A DNA stretch of 64,000 nucleotides. It comes from Scytonema sp035967975. Lineage in GTDB: Bacteria; Cyanobacteriota; Cyanobacteriia; Cyanobacteriales; Nostocaceae. Shown one piece after another: positions 1-7,894 of this stretch (positions are counted from its first letter, which is position 1; the number at the start of each line of letters is the position of its first letter). The notes below the pieces were generated by a model, which was not told where the DNA came from, ran no database searches, and saw only the letters and a program-made list of their open reading frames with translations. The DNA lies in NCBI GenBank assembly GCA_035967975.1, contig JAWQFQ010000023.1, forward strand, positions 1 through 64,000, given 5' to 3'. Position numbers and translations under genes: made by a program.

Positions 1-52
1 CCCACACCCCCACACCCCTCTCTTCACCAAAAACCTTCACAGCTATCTCTTT

Positions 53-1072
53 ATGGACTTCAAAAACAAAACTCTCCTCATCAGTGGAATTGGCGGATTT
101 ATTGGTTTGCGTGCGACAGAATTAGCAATAGCCCAAGGATTTAAGGTTTGCGGGTTACAAGACCCTTCCGATAAAAGCAAAAAAGCTCAAAATTTGGGCG
201 CTAAGGTGATATCTGGTAGTGTTACTGACCCTGCGATCGCCCAAAAAGCTTGTCAAGGTGCAGATATCGTTTTACACACAGCCGAACTTGCGAAAGAAGG
301 TGGTTCCCTCGACCAATTCCGTGAGATTAATGTTGGTGGAACACTAAATATAGCAAAAGCCGCCAAGAATGCTGGTGTCAAAACCTTCATCCACATCTCT
401 AGTGTTCTCGTTTACGGCTTTAGCTATCCTAATCGCGTCACAGAAGATGGACCTTTACGTGGCGAAAATAATCCTTACTGTGAAACAAAAATAGAAGCAG
501 AAAAAGCACTTTTAGAACTCAACGATCCATCTAATTTTGGCATCATCATTCTCAGACCGGGCGATGTTTACGGACCGGGTAGCATACCTTGGATTGTCCG
601 ACCCCTATTGATGATGCGTCAAAGACTATTTGCTTACGCCAACGATGGACGGGGAATCATCAACCACGTGTATATCGACAACCTCATTGATGCTATTTTT
701 CTCGCCATAGAAAAAGAAACATACGGAGAAATTTTTAACGTCACCGACGGACAAGAAACTTCCTGGAAAGAGTACTTTACCTACTTAGCTGAGGTTGCTG
801 GTTTACCCGCACCCTTTTCTTTACCAAAAGACGAACTCAAACTATTTCTCAAACTACGCTATCAGGGACAAAAACTGTTTCGCAAGCAAGCCGATATTTT
901 ACCAGAAGTTGTGGATTTTATGAGTCGTCCCCACGCTTATTCTATTGATAAAGCACAAAGACTGTTAACATACAAACCAAAAATTGACCTAAAAGAAGGG
1001 ATGAAGCGAACTCAAGAATGGCTGAAAAAAACAGATATTCAACAACTTGTTAAACAGTCTACAGAAGCGTAG
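53..1072 (+). CDS. NAD-dependent epimerase/dehydratase (extended SDR)
   Basis: A 339-residue extended short-chain dehydrogenase/reductase, probably a cytosolic nucleotide-sugar or steroid-type epimerase/dehydratase. The N-terminus has the Rossmann glycine motif GIGGFIG (residues 12-18). A catalytic YCETK (Tyr-x3-Lys) follows near residue 143, with a matching upstream serine in HISSVLVYG. Length is normal for the family. The C-terminal third that sets substrate choice gives no clear clue. It stands upstream of an unrelated DUF2141 gene and not far from a GT2 glycosyltransferase, so a role in glycan supply is possible but only inferred. Confidence 0.85.
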   Translation: MDFKNKTLLISGIGGFIGLRATELAIAQGFKVCGLQDPSDKSKKAQNLGAKVISGSVTDPAIAQKACQGADIVLHTAELAKEGGSLDQFREINVGGTLNIAKAAKNAGVKTFIHISSVLVYGFSYPNRVTEDGPLRGENNPYCETKIEAEKALLELNDPSNFGIIILRPGDVYGPGSIPWIVRPLLMMRQRLFAYANDGRGIINHVYIDNLIDAIFLAIEKETYGEIFNVTDGQETSWKEYFTYLAEVAGLPAPFSLPKDELKLFLKLRYQGQKLFRKQADILPEVVDFMSRPHAYSIDKAQRLLTYKPKIDLKEGMKRTQEWLKKTDIQQLVKQSTEA

Positions 1073-1081
1073 AATTTGCCC

Positions 1082-1130
1082 TGAATTAAAATTCGGGCTA
1101 AAAGCTTAAACCCGTTAAAACGGGTTACAA
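1082..1130. repeat. Family-2 palindromic repeat
   Basis: CTGAATTAAAATTCGGGCT followed by AACCCGTTAAAACGGGTT, lying between the epimerase and DUF2141 genes. Related copies occur near 7.8 and 22.5 kb. It could form a terminator-like hairpin after the epimerase gene. Confidence 0.7.
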
Positions 1131-1154
1131 ATCATAATCCTCAAGTACACCATT

Positions 1155-1619
1155 ATGAAACTAGGAAAAATCAGTTCCATATTGCTTGCACTGTTAGCAA
1201 ATATCAGCATCATAAAAACAGTGAATGCAGGTTCAACCTCAACACTCACTGTTGTGATAGATGGAATTCGTCATCAAAAGGGACAAATTTGCTTGAGGGT
1301 TTTTGCTGATGAAAGAGGATTTCCCATGAATAATACCAGTGAAGTCCAAAGTGACTGCATTCAAATCACAGGAAATTCCCTTAAAAAACAGTTTTCTGGA
1401 CTAAAGCCTGGAACTTACGCCGTCGCCGTAGTAGATGACCAAAATGGCGACCAAACACTCAATAAAGACTTTCTCGGTATTCCGCAAGAAGGTTTTGGTA
1501 TTTCCAAAAATCCAACTGTATCCATCTTTACAGGAACTCCAAAATTTCGTGACGCCAGTTTTCCAGTAAAAACAAATACAACCATCAACATTAAAATGAA
1601 ATATTCCCTCGATTCATAA
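1155..1619 (+). CDS. DUF2141 domain secreted protein
   Basis: A 154-residue protein with a likely signal peptide (hydrophobic stretch after MKLGKISS, cleavage near residue 25). The mature part matches the DUF2141 pattern: a beta-rich domain with KGQICLRVFADERGFP near the start and the conserved GLKPGTYAVAVVDDQNGDQ followed by DFLGIPQEGFGIS. DUF2141 proteins are thought to be periplasmic or outer-surface proteins; no enzymatic role is established. The gene stands alone, 82 bp after the epimerase gene, with a family-2 palindromic repeat between them. Confidence 0.8.
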   Translation: MKLGKISSILLALLANISIIKTVNAGSTSTLTVVIDGIRHQKGQICLRVFADERGFPMNNTSEVQSDCIQITGNSLKKQFSGLKPGTYAVAVVDDQNGDQTLNKDFLGIPQEGFGISKNPTVSIFTGTPKFRDASFPVKTNTTINIKMKYSLDS

Positions 1620-1651
1620 ATTAGATATAGGCGTGAAAAAGATGTAAGGGC

Positions 1652-1692
1652 GTTGGCGGAGCCTTCCCGGAGGGTACGTCTGTTCGCCCCTA
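1652..1692. repeat. GC-rich dispersed repeat (GGAGCCTTCCCG type)
   Basis: A segment containing GGCGGAGCCTTCCCG, GAGGGTACG and TTCGCCCCTAC. A close copy occurs at about 61736-61772 and fragments of it near 14470, 37830 and 61790. This is a repeat often seen between Nostocales genes. Confidence 0.65.
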
Positions 1693-1754
1693 CTAACGCT
1701 TTCAGGACATACATATTTAAAAAGATGTGGGTTAAGGGTAAATTCTTTTTCCCT

Positions 1755-1790
1755 TACCCCCACACCCTACACCCCACACCCCACACCCCT
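1755..1790. repeat. Tandem heptamer repeat (CACACCC/CTACACC)
   Basis: A run of near-identical seven-base units of the CCCACAC / CCCTACA type just before the GT2 gene. Similar runs occur at 1-22, 9766-9799, 9843-9880, 16349-16388, 26853-26882, 41621-41644, 54071-54136 and 61709-61733. Confidence 0.75.
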
Positions 1791-1815
1791 ATCGTCAAGA
1801 CAGTCCGCGCTAAAT

Positions 1816-3075
1816 ATGGAAGAATTGGCAATATTTCTGTCTCGAGTTTTACTGGGTTGGCTCATTATTCAGGTATTTTTCGTATTTTTACTTGTTTTGT
1901 ATCTGCGCTTATCCAGAAACACCTTATTACCAGATAACCAGTTACCTAAAACGGCTGTGATTCTTTGTCTGCGTGGTGCAGATCCATTTTTACCCAAGTG
2001 CTTACAGGCGCTGGTGAATCAGAACTACCCAATCTACGATGTTAAAATCATTGTCGATAGTCAAGACGATCCAGCTTGGACAATTGCTACAAATACAATT
2101 AACAACTTAGATGCAAACAACGTTCAAATCAGTCCCTTAAGAGTCAAGCGTTACAATTGCAGTCTAAAATGCAGTTCTTTAGTACAAGCTGTCTCCGATT
2201 TGGACGATTCTTACAAAGTTGTTGCTTTTGTAGACGCTGACGCAGTCGTACACCCAACCTGGCTGCGAGAATTAGTCAGTCCCCTAGCCAATCCCAAAAT
2301 TGGGGCGACAACGGGTAACCGATGGTACTTACCTACAGGTAAATATTGGGGGACACTGGTACGATACTTTTGGAACGTATCTGCGGTTTTGCAAATGTCC
2401 CTTTATCAAATTGCTTGGGGCGGTACTTTAGCAATCAAAACAGAACTGATTCACGAAACTGGACTGCTAGATAAATGGGGACGAGCTTACGTTGATGATA
2501 CTCCAATCCGCAGTGTCTTGGCAAAACATGGAAAGGTGGTCAAATTTGTACCTTCTTTACTCATCCTCAATCGTGAAGAATGCGATTTACCTAGGTTGTT
2601 TAGATGGTTGAAGCGTCAGCTTTTGGCTTCTCGACTTTACCATCCTTGGTGGTGGGCTGTAGTGGCTGATTCGATTCTGACTATACTGCTTCCCACCACA
2701 GTATTGGTGTTGTTTTTCACAACATTATTAACCGGACAATGGACTGTGGCTGCTGTATCTTTTTCCAGCTTCGCTAGTTATACAATGACATTACTGTTGC
2801 TGACCATTATTTTGGAGCAAGCAGTACAACCAATCCTTTGCAATCACAATCATCCTACAACAAAATTCACAATACCTACACTTATAAGAATGTTTGTGGC
2901 GCTTCCACTGACACAATGGGTATATGGGTTAGCAATGTTCTTTTCCCTGTGGATGTCAAAGGTGAATTGGCGTGGCGTTACTTATTGCGTCAGTCGTCCT
3001 TGGGACATCCGCTTAATTGAATACCGTCCTTATCAATTACACGATGAACCAGGCGATCGCCAAGTCTCAATATAA
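1816..3075 (+). CDS. Membrane glycosyltransferase family 2
   Basis: A 419-residue GT2-type glycosyltransferase. One membrane helix lies at residues 7-30. The GT-A domain carries TAVILCLRGADPFLPKCL, the metal/nucleotide motif FVDADAVVHPTWL, and a later DDTPI acceptor-side motif. It is followed by RWLKRQL, a QxxRW-like element, and by three or four hydrophobic segments from about residue 280. This is the layout of processive or lipid-linked sugar transferases at the inner membrane. The substrate cannot be read. The start at 1816 gives the membrane anchor directly; no strong ribosome site is visible. Confidence 0.85.
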   Translation: MEELAIFLSRVLLGWLIIQVFFVFLLVLYLRLSRNTLLPDNQLPKTAVILCLRGADPFLPKCLQALVNQNYPIYDVKIIVDSQDDPAWTIATNTINNLDANNVQISPLRVKRYNCSLKCSSLVQAVSDLDDSYKVVAFVDADAVVHPTWLRELVSPLANPKIGATTGNRWYLPTGKYWGTLVRYFWNVSAVLQMSLYQIAWGGTLAIKTELIHETGLLDKWGRAYVDDTPIRSVLAKHGKVVKFVPSLLILNREECDLPRLFRWLKRQLLASRLYHPWWWAVVADSILTILLPTTVLVLFFTTLLTGQWTVAAVSFSSFASYTMTLLLLTIILEQAVQPILCNHNHPTTKFTIPTLIRMFVALPLTQWVYGLAMFFSLWMSKVNWRGVTYCVSRPWDIRLIEYRPYQLHDEPGDRQVSI

Positions 3076-3107
3076 AAGCAAAATTATATAGCAATCCACG
3101 CGAGACA

Positions 3108-3140
3108 AGAAACCCGGTATCTTGGAGATACCGGGTTTCT
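3108..3140. repeat. Family-1 palindrome
   Basis: AGAAACCCGGTATC / GATACCGGGTTTCT hairpin located 33 bases after the GT2 stop codon and before the convergent GMC remnant. The position suits a bidirectional terminator-like role, though no U-tract follows. Confidence 0.85.
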
Positions 3141-3171
3141 CACTTTTCACAAATGATTTATGTTACATCCG

Positions 3172-4047
3172 TTACTTCATCCGTTGCAAAAGATGCTCTC
3201 CAACGCGGAAAGCATTTGCCATAATCGTTAGCGTTGGGTTGACAGCAGCACTGGATGGGAAGAAACTACTATCCACAACGTAAAGGTTATCAACATCATG
3301 GGTACGACAATTTAAATCAAGTACTGAAGTTTTTGGGTCTTCACCAAAACGACACGTACCGCACTGATGTCCAACTTCTTTCAAAGACATCTTTGTGGAG
3401 AAATATAATGTCAGTTCTCCCATTTGATAATGAGATTCAATTGATTTCAAGACTTGTTTCCAACGTTTTATCAAGCGATCGCGAGCTACTTCATTATTAC
3501 TTGTATAATCGAGAAAGATTTTCTCCCCTTCAACACGCACGCGATTGTTAGGGTTTGGTAAGTCTTCAGTGATAAGTAACCAAGTCACAGAATGATTAGC
3601 TACAGCTTGAGATAATATACCGGGCATTAAAGGTGGTCCACAAGCCGCAACTTTGTCCTTACTGAGATTACCTAATAATTGTATATTTCCCATTGGATAA
3701 GGAAAATCTTCTTCTCCCCAGTAAAAATCATTAACTGCAAGTGTCTTTTGATATACTGTGGGATTCCGTTTGGCATTCAAAGTCATAACCACTGCAAACT
3801 TATGTGCCATATAATTGCGCCCCACCAGTCCAGAACTATTAGCTAATCCATTTGGGTGTTGGTCATTGGCTGATTTGAGTAACAATACGGCTGAGTTAAC
3901 TGCACCACCTGCAACAACAACAATATCTCCAGAAAATACATGACGTTTCCCTGCTATTTCTGCTTCCACTTCAGTCACTTCACGCCCAAAAGTATCAGTC
4001 ATATAGCAACTCTCGTTTGGATAAAATACAAATTCATCTGCGTTCAT
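3172..4047 (-). pseudogene. GMC-family oxidoreductase, N-terminus missing
   Basis: A 291-residue reading frame holding only the C-terminal part of a glucose-methanol-choline oxidoreductase. Visible family parts are GDIVVVAGGAVNSAVLLLKS, the HQCGTCRFGEDP block and the end motif VNPTLTIMANAFRVGEHLL with the catalytic-region Asn. The whole N-terminal FAD-binding Rossmann region (GxGxxG, about 200 residues) is absent. The apparent start codon and next few residues (MNADEF) come from a CGCAGATGAA direct repeat that abuts the truncation point. The fragment cannot bind FAD as the family does, so it is called a remnant. Confidence 0.8.
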
Positions 4048-4585
4048 CTGCGTTCATCTGTGGTTTTTTAATTTAAAAACGTATTAGATTCAACAGAGAA
4101 CCGCTATATTTCTCATCCTGCCATAGATTAGAATATATGATTGACCACTGTATTTTTTTGGAAAAAATAATATTTGATTATATCACGATAAAGCGATAAA
4201 AGGGTATGGCAAATTTTTACAACCCTAACCTAAAGTTATAGGTACTTATTTATACTATTATTATAAATAAGTACTGTTTCATGAATAGGACTGTAAAAAT
4301 TTGTACAACCTTATGTTTGAGGAAAAATTAAACATCCTACTCAAAGTTAAACCTGTTAGCATTGAGTTTGGTGTACTGTTTAGTGTGAGTAATATTTCTG
4401 TGTCCTAAATAATCTTGAATTTTGCGTGTACTGTCACTATACAAGTTCAAGACTGATTCACCCAAGTCTTGCGTTATGGTTGCTAACTGATTTCCGTGTT
4501 TTTCCGTGAAATTAGCAACTATTATTCATATAATCACTAACAAAAGTATAAAACTGCCTTATTTCTGGCTTTTAGTAAGATATTA
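4048..4585. other. Gene-poor gap
   Basis: 538 bases without a convincing gene. It begins with two direct copies of GTTCATCTGC next to the truncated GMC gene and is then AT-rich. A short inverted repeat around TACTTATTTATA / TATAAATAAGTA lies at 4239-4274. No promoter was assigned. Confidence 0.5.
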
Positions 4586-5089
4586 ATGAGCCTCAACACC
4601 CAAAAAGAAGATTTTAGTTATGCATACGTGTATGCCGTTACCGCAGCTGCTGGCTATTCCCTACAAGCAGCTACACGCTCCTTGGATGATAGCGGCATTG
4701 ATGCTACCATTACCGTACCAGGAAAACTCAACTCCAAACGACTACCGAGATTTGATATACAAATTAAATCTACTTCCCAAAACGTATTAAATGAAGAATC
4801 CATTAAATACAGATTAAGCATCAAAAACTATGACGAACTCCGCGAAGATGACCCCTTCGTACCGCAACTCTTAATCGTAGTTATCATTCCAGGTGATGTC
4901 AGAGACTGGCTATCACAAACCGAAGAATCTCTATGCTTAAAGCGCTGCGGTTACTGGCTATCGTTACGCGGACAACCACCAGTTGATAACCAAACAACTA
5001 TCACCGTTGAAATTAAGCGTCAAAATATATTTAGTCCGAACGAACTTCATATCATAATGGAACGCATTGCTGCAGGATTACCGCTATGA
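4586..5089 (+). CDS. DUF4365-like putative nuclease
   Basis: A 167-residue protein resembling DUF4365. The N-terminal part has an Asp in GIDATI (D39) and a downstream FDIQIKST segment (D57, Q59, K61). This spacing looks like the D...(E/Q)xK core of PD-(D/E)xK nucleases, as in Mrr-type restriction folds; the enzymatic reading is inference. DUF4365 domains are often found in bacterial defence or mobile-element settings. The gene overlaps the next one by four bases (ATGA), so the two are very likely translated together. A 191-bp inverted-repeat element lies just after the pair. Confidence 0.7.
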   Translation: MSLNTQKEDFSYAYVYAVTAAAGYSLQAATRSLDDSGIDATITVPGKLNSKRLPRFDIQIKSTSQNVLNEESIKYRLSIKNYDELREDDPFVPQLLIVVIIPGDVRDWLSQTEESLCLKRCGYWLSLRGQPPVDNQTTITVEIKRQNIFSPNELHIIMERIAAGLPL

Positions 5090-5610
5090 CAGCTATCATC
5101 TCAGATGTAGAGAAATTTAAACATATCGACCCCCAACAAGTGGAGACTTATCTTCGGTCACATGGTTGGCATCAACAGCAACTCAGGGGTGATAAAGCCT
5201 CAATTTGGACTCTAGACGATTTTGAAATCCTACTTCCCCTCAAACCAGAAATTGTTGATTTCCCCCGCCGTATGCAAGAAGTTTTAGAAACTCTAGCATT
5301 AGCAGAAAATCGTTCTCAAATTAATATTTTTAGCTCGCTCATTACCAATGCACCCAACATCACCATTCAAGGGTTAGTTACGCAAATTGAAACACCATTA
5401 GCTGATAAATTAAGTGGAGAAATTACATTATTTGGCGTGGTTGTCGATCAACTGCGGAAAATCAAAACCCAATTATCAGACCATGATTATATACTAGCTA
5501 TTAAGGCGTATCAAGAGCGTTTACCAGTCATTTTTACGGGCGATTTAATCAAAGAAAATAACACATTTATTCTGAAAAATTCCCGCAATCTTCAACTAGA
5601 TAATATCTGA
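5086..5610 (+). CDS. Unknown partner of the DUF4365-like gene
   Basis: A 174-residue protein of no family I recognise. It starts inside the stop of the DUF4365-like gene (ATGA overlap), which implies translational coupling and a shared function. It has no signal peptide or membrane segment. The first 60 residues are mixed alpha/beta with a SIWTLDDFEILLPL stretch; the middle reads as helices (VDFPRRMQEVLETLALAENR). A role as modifier, specificity factor or antidote of the upstream nuclease-like protein is only inferred from the coupling. Confidence 0.7.
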   Translation: MTAIISDVEKFKHIDPQQVETYLRSHGWHQQQLRGDKASIWTLDDFEILLPLKPEIVDFPRRMQEVLETLALAENRSQINIFSSLITNAPNITIQGLVTQIETPLADKLSGEITLFGVVVDQLRKIKTQLSDHDYILAIKAYQERLPVIFTGDLIKENNTFILKNSRNLQLDNI

Positions 5611-5634
5611 GGTACATTAGAATCTAAGGATTTC

Positions 5635-5825
5635 GGCTCTTTCGTACAAAGCGCGTGCTAATTTAATCTAAAAAATCCCTAAAAGCTTTATGCAGTCATG
5701 TTTTCAAGCATGGCTTAAGCTAGATTTGTTCATAAAGCAATTAGTCAGGCATTGAAATCCCATACAAACAGGTTCAGATACGAAGCTTATTGATAATTTC
5801 GGCACGCGCTTTGTACGGAAGAGCC
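5635..5825. mobile_element. MITE-like element with 24-bp terminal inverted repeats
   Basis: The left end (5635-5658) and right end (5802-5825) are inverted copies of one 24-bp sequence beginning GGCTCTT and ending AAGCGCGTGC, with a single mismatch. The 143-bp interior has no reading frame. This is the form of a non-autonomous miniature transposable element. The parent insertion sequence is not in the window and no clear target duplication was identified. Confidence 0.7.
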
Positions 5826-5998
5826 CACTTTATGCGCGAACCCACACTTTAAAATAAACAAAATTATTTATCTTTTTGGTTCACTGATAACTTTTTAAAA
5901 AGTATATGAAATCATACAAAAACTTTTTTATTTTCATATAAAATATGGATTTTTAAGAAGATATTGTGATAGCAAGCCTAAATTATTTGTAAAAGCAG

Positions 5999-6031
5999 AG
6001 AAACCCGGTATCTTTAAGATACCGGGTTTCT
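5999..6031. repeat. Family-1 palindrome
   Basis: Perfect or near-perfect hairpin AGAAACCCGGTATC / GATACCGGGTTTCT with a five-base loop. It sits alone in the gap before the GT4 gene. Confidence 0.85.
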
Positions 6032-6306
6032 GAATATCGCAAATCTAAAAATGATAATTTGAATGCAAAAACATAAAAGATAGTAGATAAAATAAAAAGA
6101 AGTCGTTCTTAGATTAAATTCGTAAAAAAAATCACAAAATCCGTCAAATGTTAATTATAAAAACCAGTGTTTTTTTTACTTAATTAACCGCAGAGGCGCA
6201 GAGAGCATAGAGATAAGAGTTAGAAAGATAATGAGAATTTTAGTCAGATAAGGGAGTAAGTCACTAGTTTTCAGTTCTTGAAATTATACAGGATAACCAA
6301 TTAACT

Positions 6307-7575
6307 ATGAACAAGCAACGTCTTCGTATTGCGCTTTTTACAAGCTTGTATGCTCCCTTCTTAACAGGGGTTTCTGTAGCAGTACACCAACGTGTTCTCT
6401 GGTTATTAAAGCAGGGACATGACGTCTTTCTGGTTCACCCACAAATTAACAATCAGTATCCTGAGTATATAGGTAATCGTCCCATGCCGGGACTGGAAGA
6501 ATTAAAACCTTTCTCGAATTTTTCTGAGTATGCATTTCCTACAAATCCTCTAATATTTTATAAGTCTCTTCCTCAACCATTGAATTATCGATATTGGAGC
6601 GATACTAAACTGCTGGAGGAATTTAAACCTGACATTATAGTCGTAGAAGAAGCACCTCAAATCAGAGGATTTTACTCACTTTTTTTGCAAGGTTATGGTC
6701 GTCCTATTGGTACTGAATACGCAAAGCGCACAAGTACTCCGATAATATCACTGTTTCACACTGATATTGTTGCCTACATCCAATACTATTTAGGGAATCA
6801 GTTTTTTAGTCTTATTCGTCCCATCCTTCCCTTTATCATCAAACAATTCAGTGAAACCTATGATGCTAATTTTTTCCCTTCAAGAGAACAACTTGCTAAG
6901 TACAAACAATTAAAATCCCAACGTAGTGAATATCTCCCTTATCAAGGAATCGACTGTCAAAAATTTAATCCCACGAATATCATACACAACCCTATTCCCA
7001 ACGACTCTCGTCCAACTCTCCTCTTTGTCGGACGTATTACTGCAGAAAAGAATGTTGCTCAACTTCTTGATATATATTCTCTTGTCGCTACCAAAATTCC
7101 CGATGTTCATTTAATCATTGTTGGTAGAGGTCCTCAAGAAGAAGAAATCCGCAGACAAGCTGAGAAGTTTAAATCTGGTGTAACTGTGTGGGGAGAGTCT
7201 CACGGAACAGAACTTTTAGGTTTATATGCTCGTGCAGATGTGTTTGTCAACCCCTCACTCACCGAAAACTTCTGTACAGCGAATAACGAAGCACTTGCTT
7301 CTGGAACCCCTGTTGTCGCTGCTATTGCACCATCAACCTCAGAACAGGTTCTACCGGGTCGCAATGGTTTGTTAGCGGAACCCAATAACCCAACAGATTT
7401 TGCTCAGAAAGTGATTTCTATTCTTGAAAACCCTGACCTTAAAGAAGAAATGTCTCGCGAGGCTCGTCAGTTAATTCTTGAGTTTGATTGGTCGGTATGT
7501 ATGGAAAGATTTGAGAATAAACTTTTTGCGATAGTTGAAGCATCTTCCAAATCATCAAACGTCCAAAATTCGTAG
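6307..7575 (+). CDS. Glycosyltransferase family 4
   Basis: A 422-residue cytosolic or membrane-associated retaining glycosyltransferase with GT-B fold. The N-terminal domain starts with ALFTSLYAPFLTGVSVAVHQ, the usual glycine-bearing loop. The C-terminal domain starts at about residue 236 with RPTLLFVGRITAEKNV. The donor-binding E-x7-E element is visible as NPSLTENFCTANNEALASG. Likely a mannosyl- or glucosyl-type transferase acting on lipids or exopolysaccharide; the sugar is not readable. The gene stands alone between two repeat-rich gaps. Confidence 0.85.
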   Translation: MNKQRLRIALFTSLYAPFLTGVSVAVHQRVLWLLKQGHDVFLVHPQINNQYPEYIGNRPMPGLEELKPFSNFSEYAFPTNPLIFYKSLPQPLNYRYWSDTKLLEEFKPDIIVVEEAPQIRGFYSLFLQGYGRPIGTEYAKRTSTPIISLFHTDIVAYIQYYLGNQFFSLIRPILPFIIKQFSETYDANFFPSREQLAKYKQLKSQRSEYLPYQGIDCQKFNPTNIIHNPIPNDSRPTLLFVGRITAEKNVAQLLDIYSLVATKIPDVHLIIVGRGPQEEEIRRQAEKFKSGVTVWGESHGTELLGLYARADVFVNPSLTENFCTANNEALASGTPVVAAIAPSTSEQVLPGRNGLLAEPNNPTDFAQKVISILENPDLKEEMSREARQLILEFDWSVCMERFENKLFAIVEASSKSSNVQNS

Positions 7576-7702
7576 TGTGACACTCCAGGGTGCGGAATGG
7601 GGGTTTAACCCAATACGGTTCAGTTAAGGATAATTGTAGGTTGGGTAGAGCGATCGCAAAATCAGCTTTTTAGCTTTCAATACTGCTCGGTTAAGCTTGA
7701 AC

Positions 7703-7735
7703 AGAAACCCGGTATTTTTGAGATAGCGGGTTTCT
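7703..7735. repeat. Family-1 palindrome (imperfect)
   Basis: AGAAACCCGGTAT paired with ATAGCGGGTTTCT, one mismatch in the stem. It lies downstream of the GT4 gene and could act as a transcript-end hairpin. Confidence 0.8.
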
Positions 7736-7796
7736 TGCAGTGCAGACAGCTCTTATCCTAGCAGTCTTGTTTTAGCTGTAACTGAACCGTATTAGC

Positions 7797-7857
7797 TATT
7801 AACCCGTTTTAACGGGTTTGAGCTTTAAGCCCAAATTTTAATTTAGGGCTTAACTAC
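7797..7857. repeat. Family-2 palindromic repeat
   Basis: Two nested hairpins: AACCCGTTTTAACGGGTT next to an arm pair AAGCCCAAAT / ATTTAGGGCTT. The same arrangement recurs at about 1082-1130 and 22477-22528. Confidence 0.7.
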
Positions 7858-7894
7858 AAAATTTGAAACAGAGTGACCGTTATACATATAATCT

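Larger units (their letters stand above)
5611..6306. other. Repeat-rich gap
   Basis: 696 bases without a gene. It contains the 191-bp inverted-repeat element at 5635-5825, a family-1 palindrome at 5999-6031 and a long AT-rich stretch before the GT4 gene. Bases 6188-6216 hold a short GCAGAGGCGCAGAGAG-like repeat often seen between cyanobacterial genes. Confidence 0.6.
7576..7894. other. Repeat-filled gap between convergent genes
   Basis: 319 bases between the convergent GT4 and repeat-protein genes. It holds part of a family-1 unit with its outer arms (CAATACTGCTCGGTTAAG on the left, GAACCGTATT on the right) and a family-2 repeat at about 7797-7857. No gene is seen. Confidence 0.6.

Noticed and set aside
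3255..3551. Open frame opposite the GMC remnant
   Set aside because: It lies wholly inside the antisense of the GMC-like sequence and shows no family features.
6910..7114. Overlapping short frames inside the GT4 gene
   Set aside because: They are in other frames of a well-supported glycosyltransferase.
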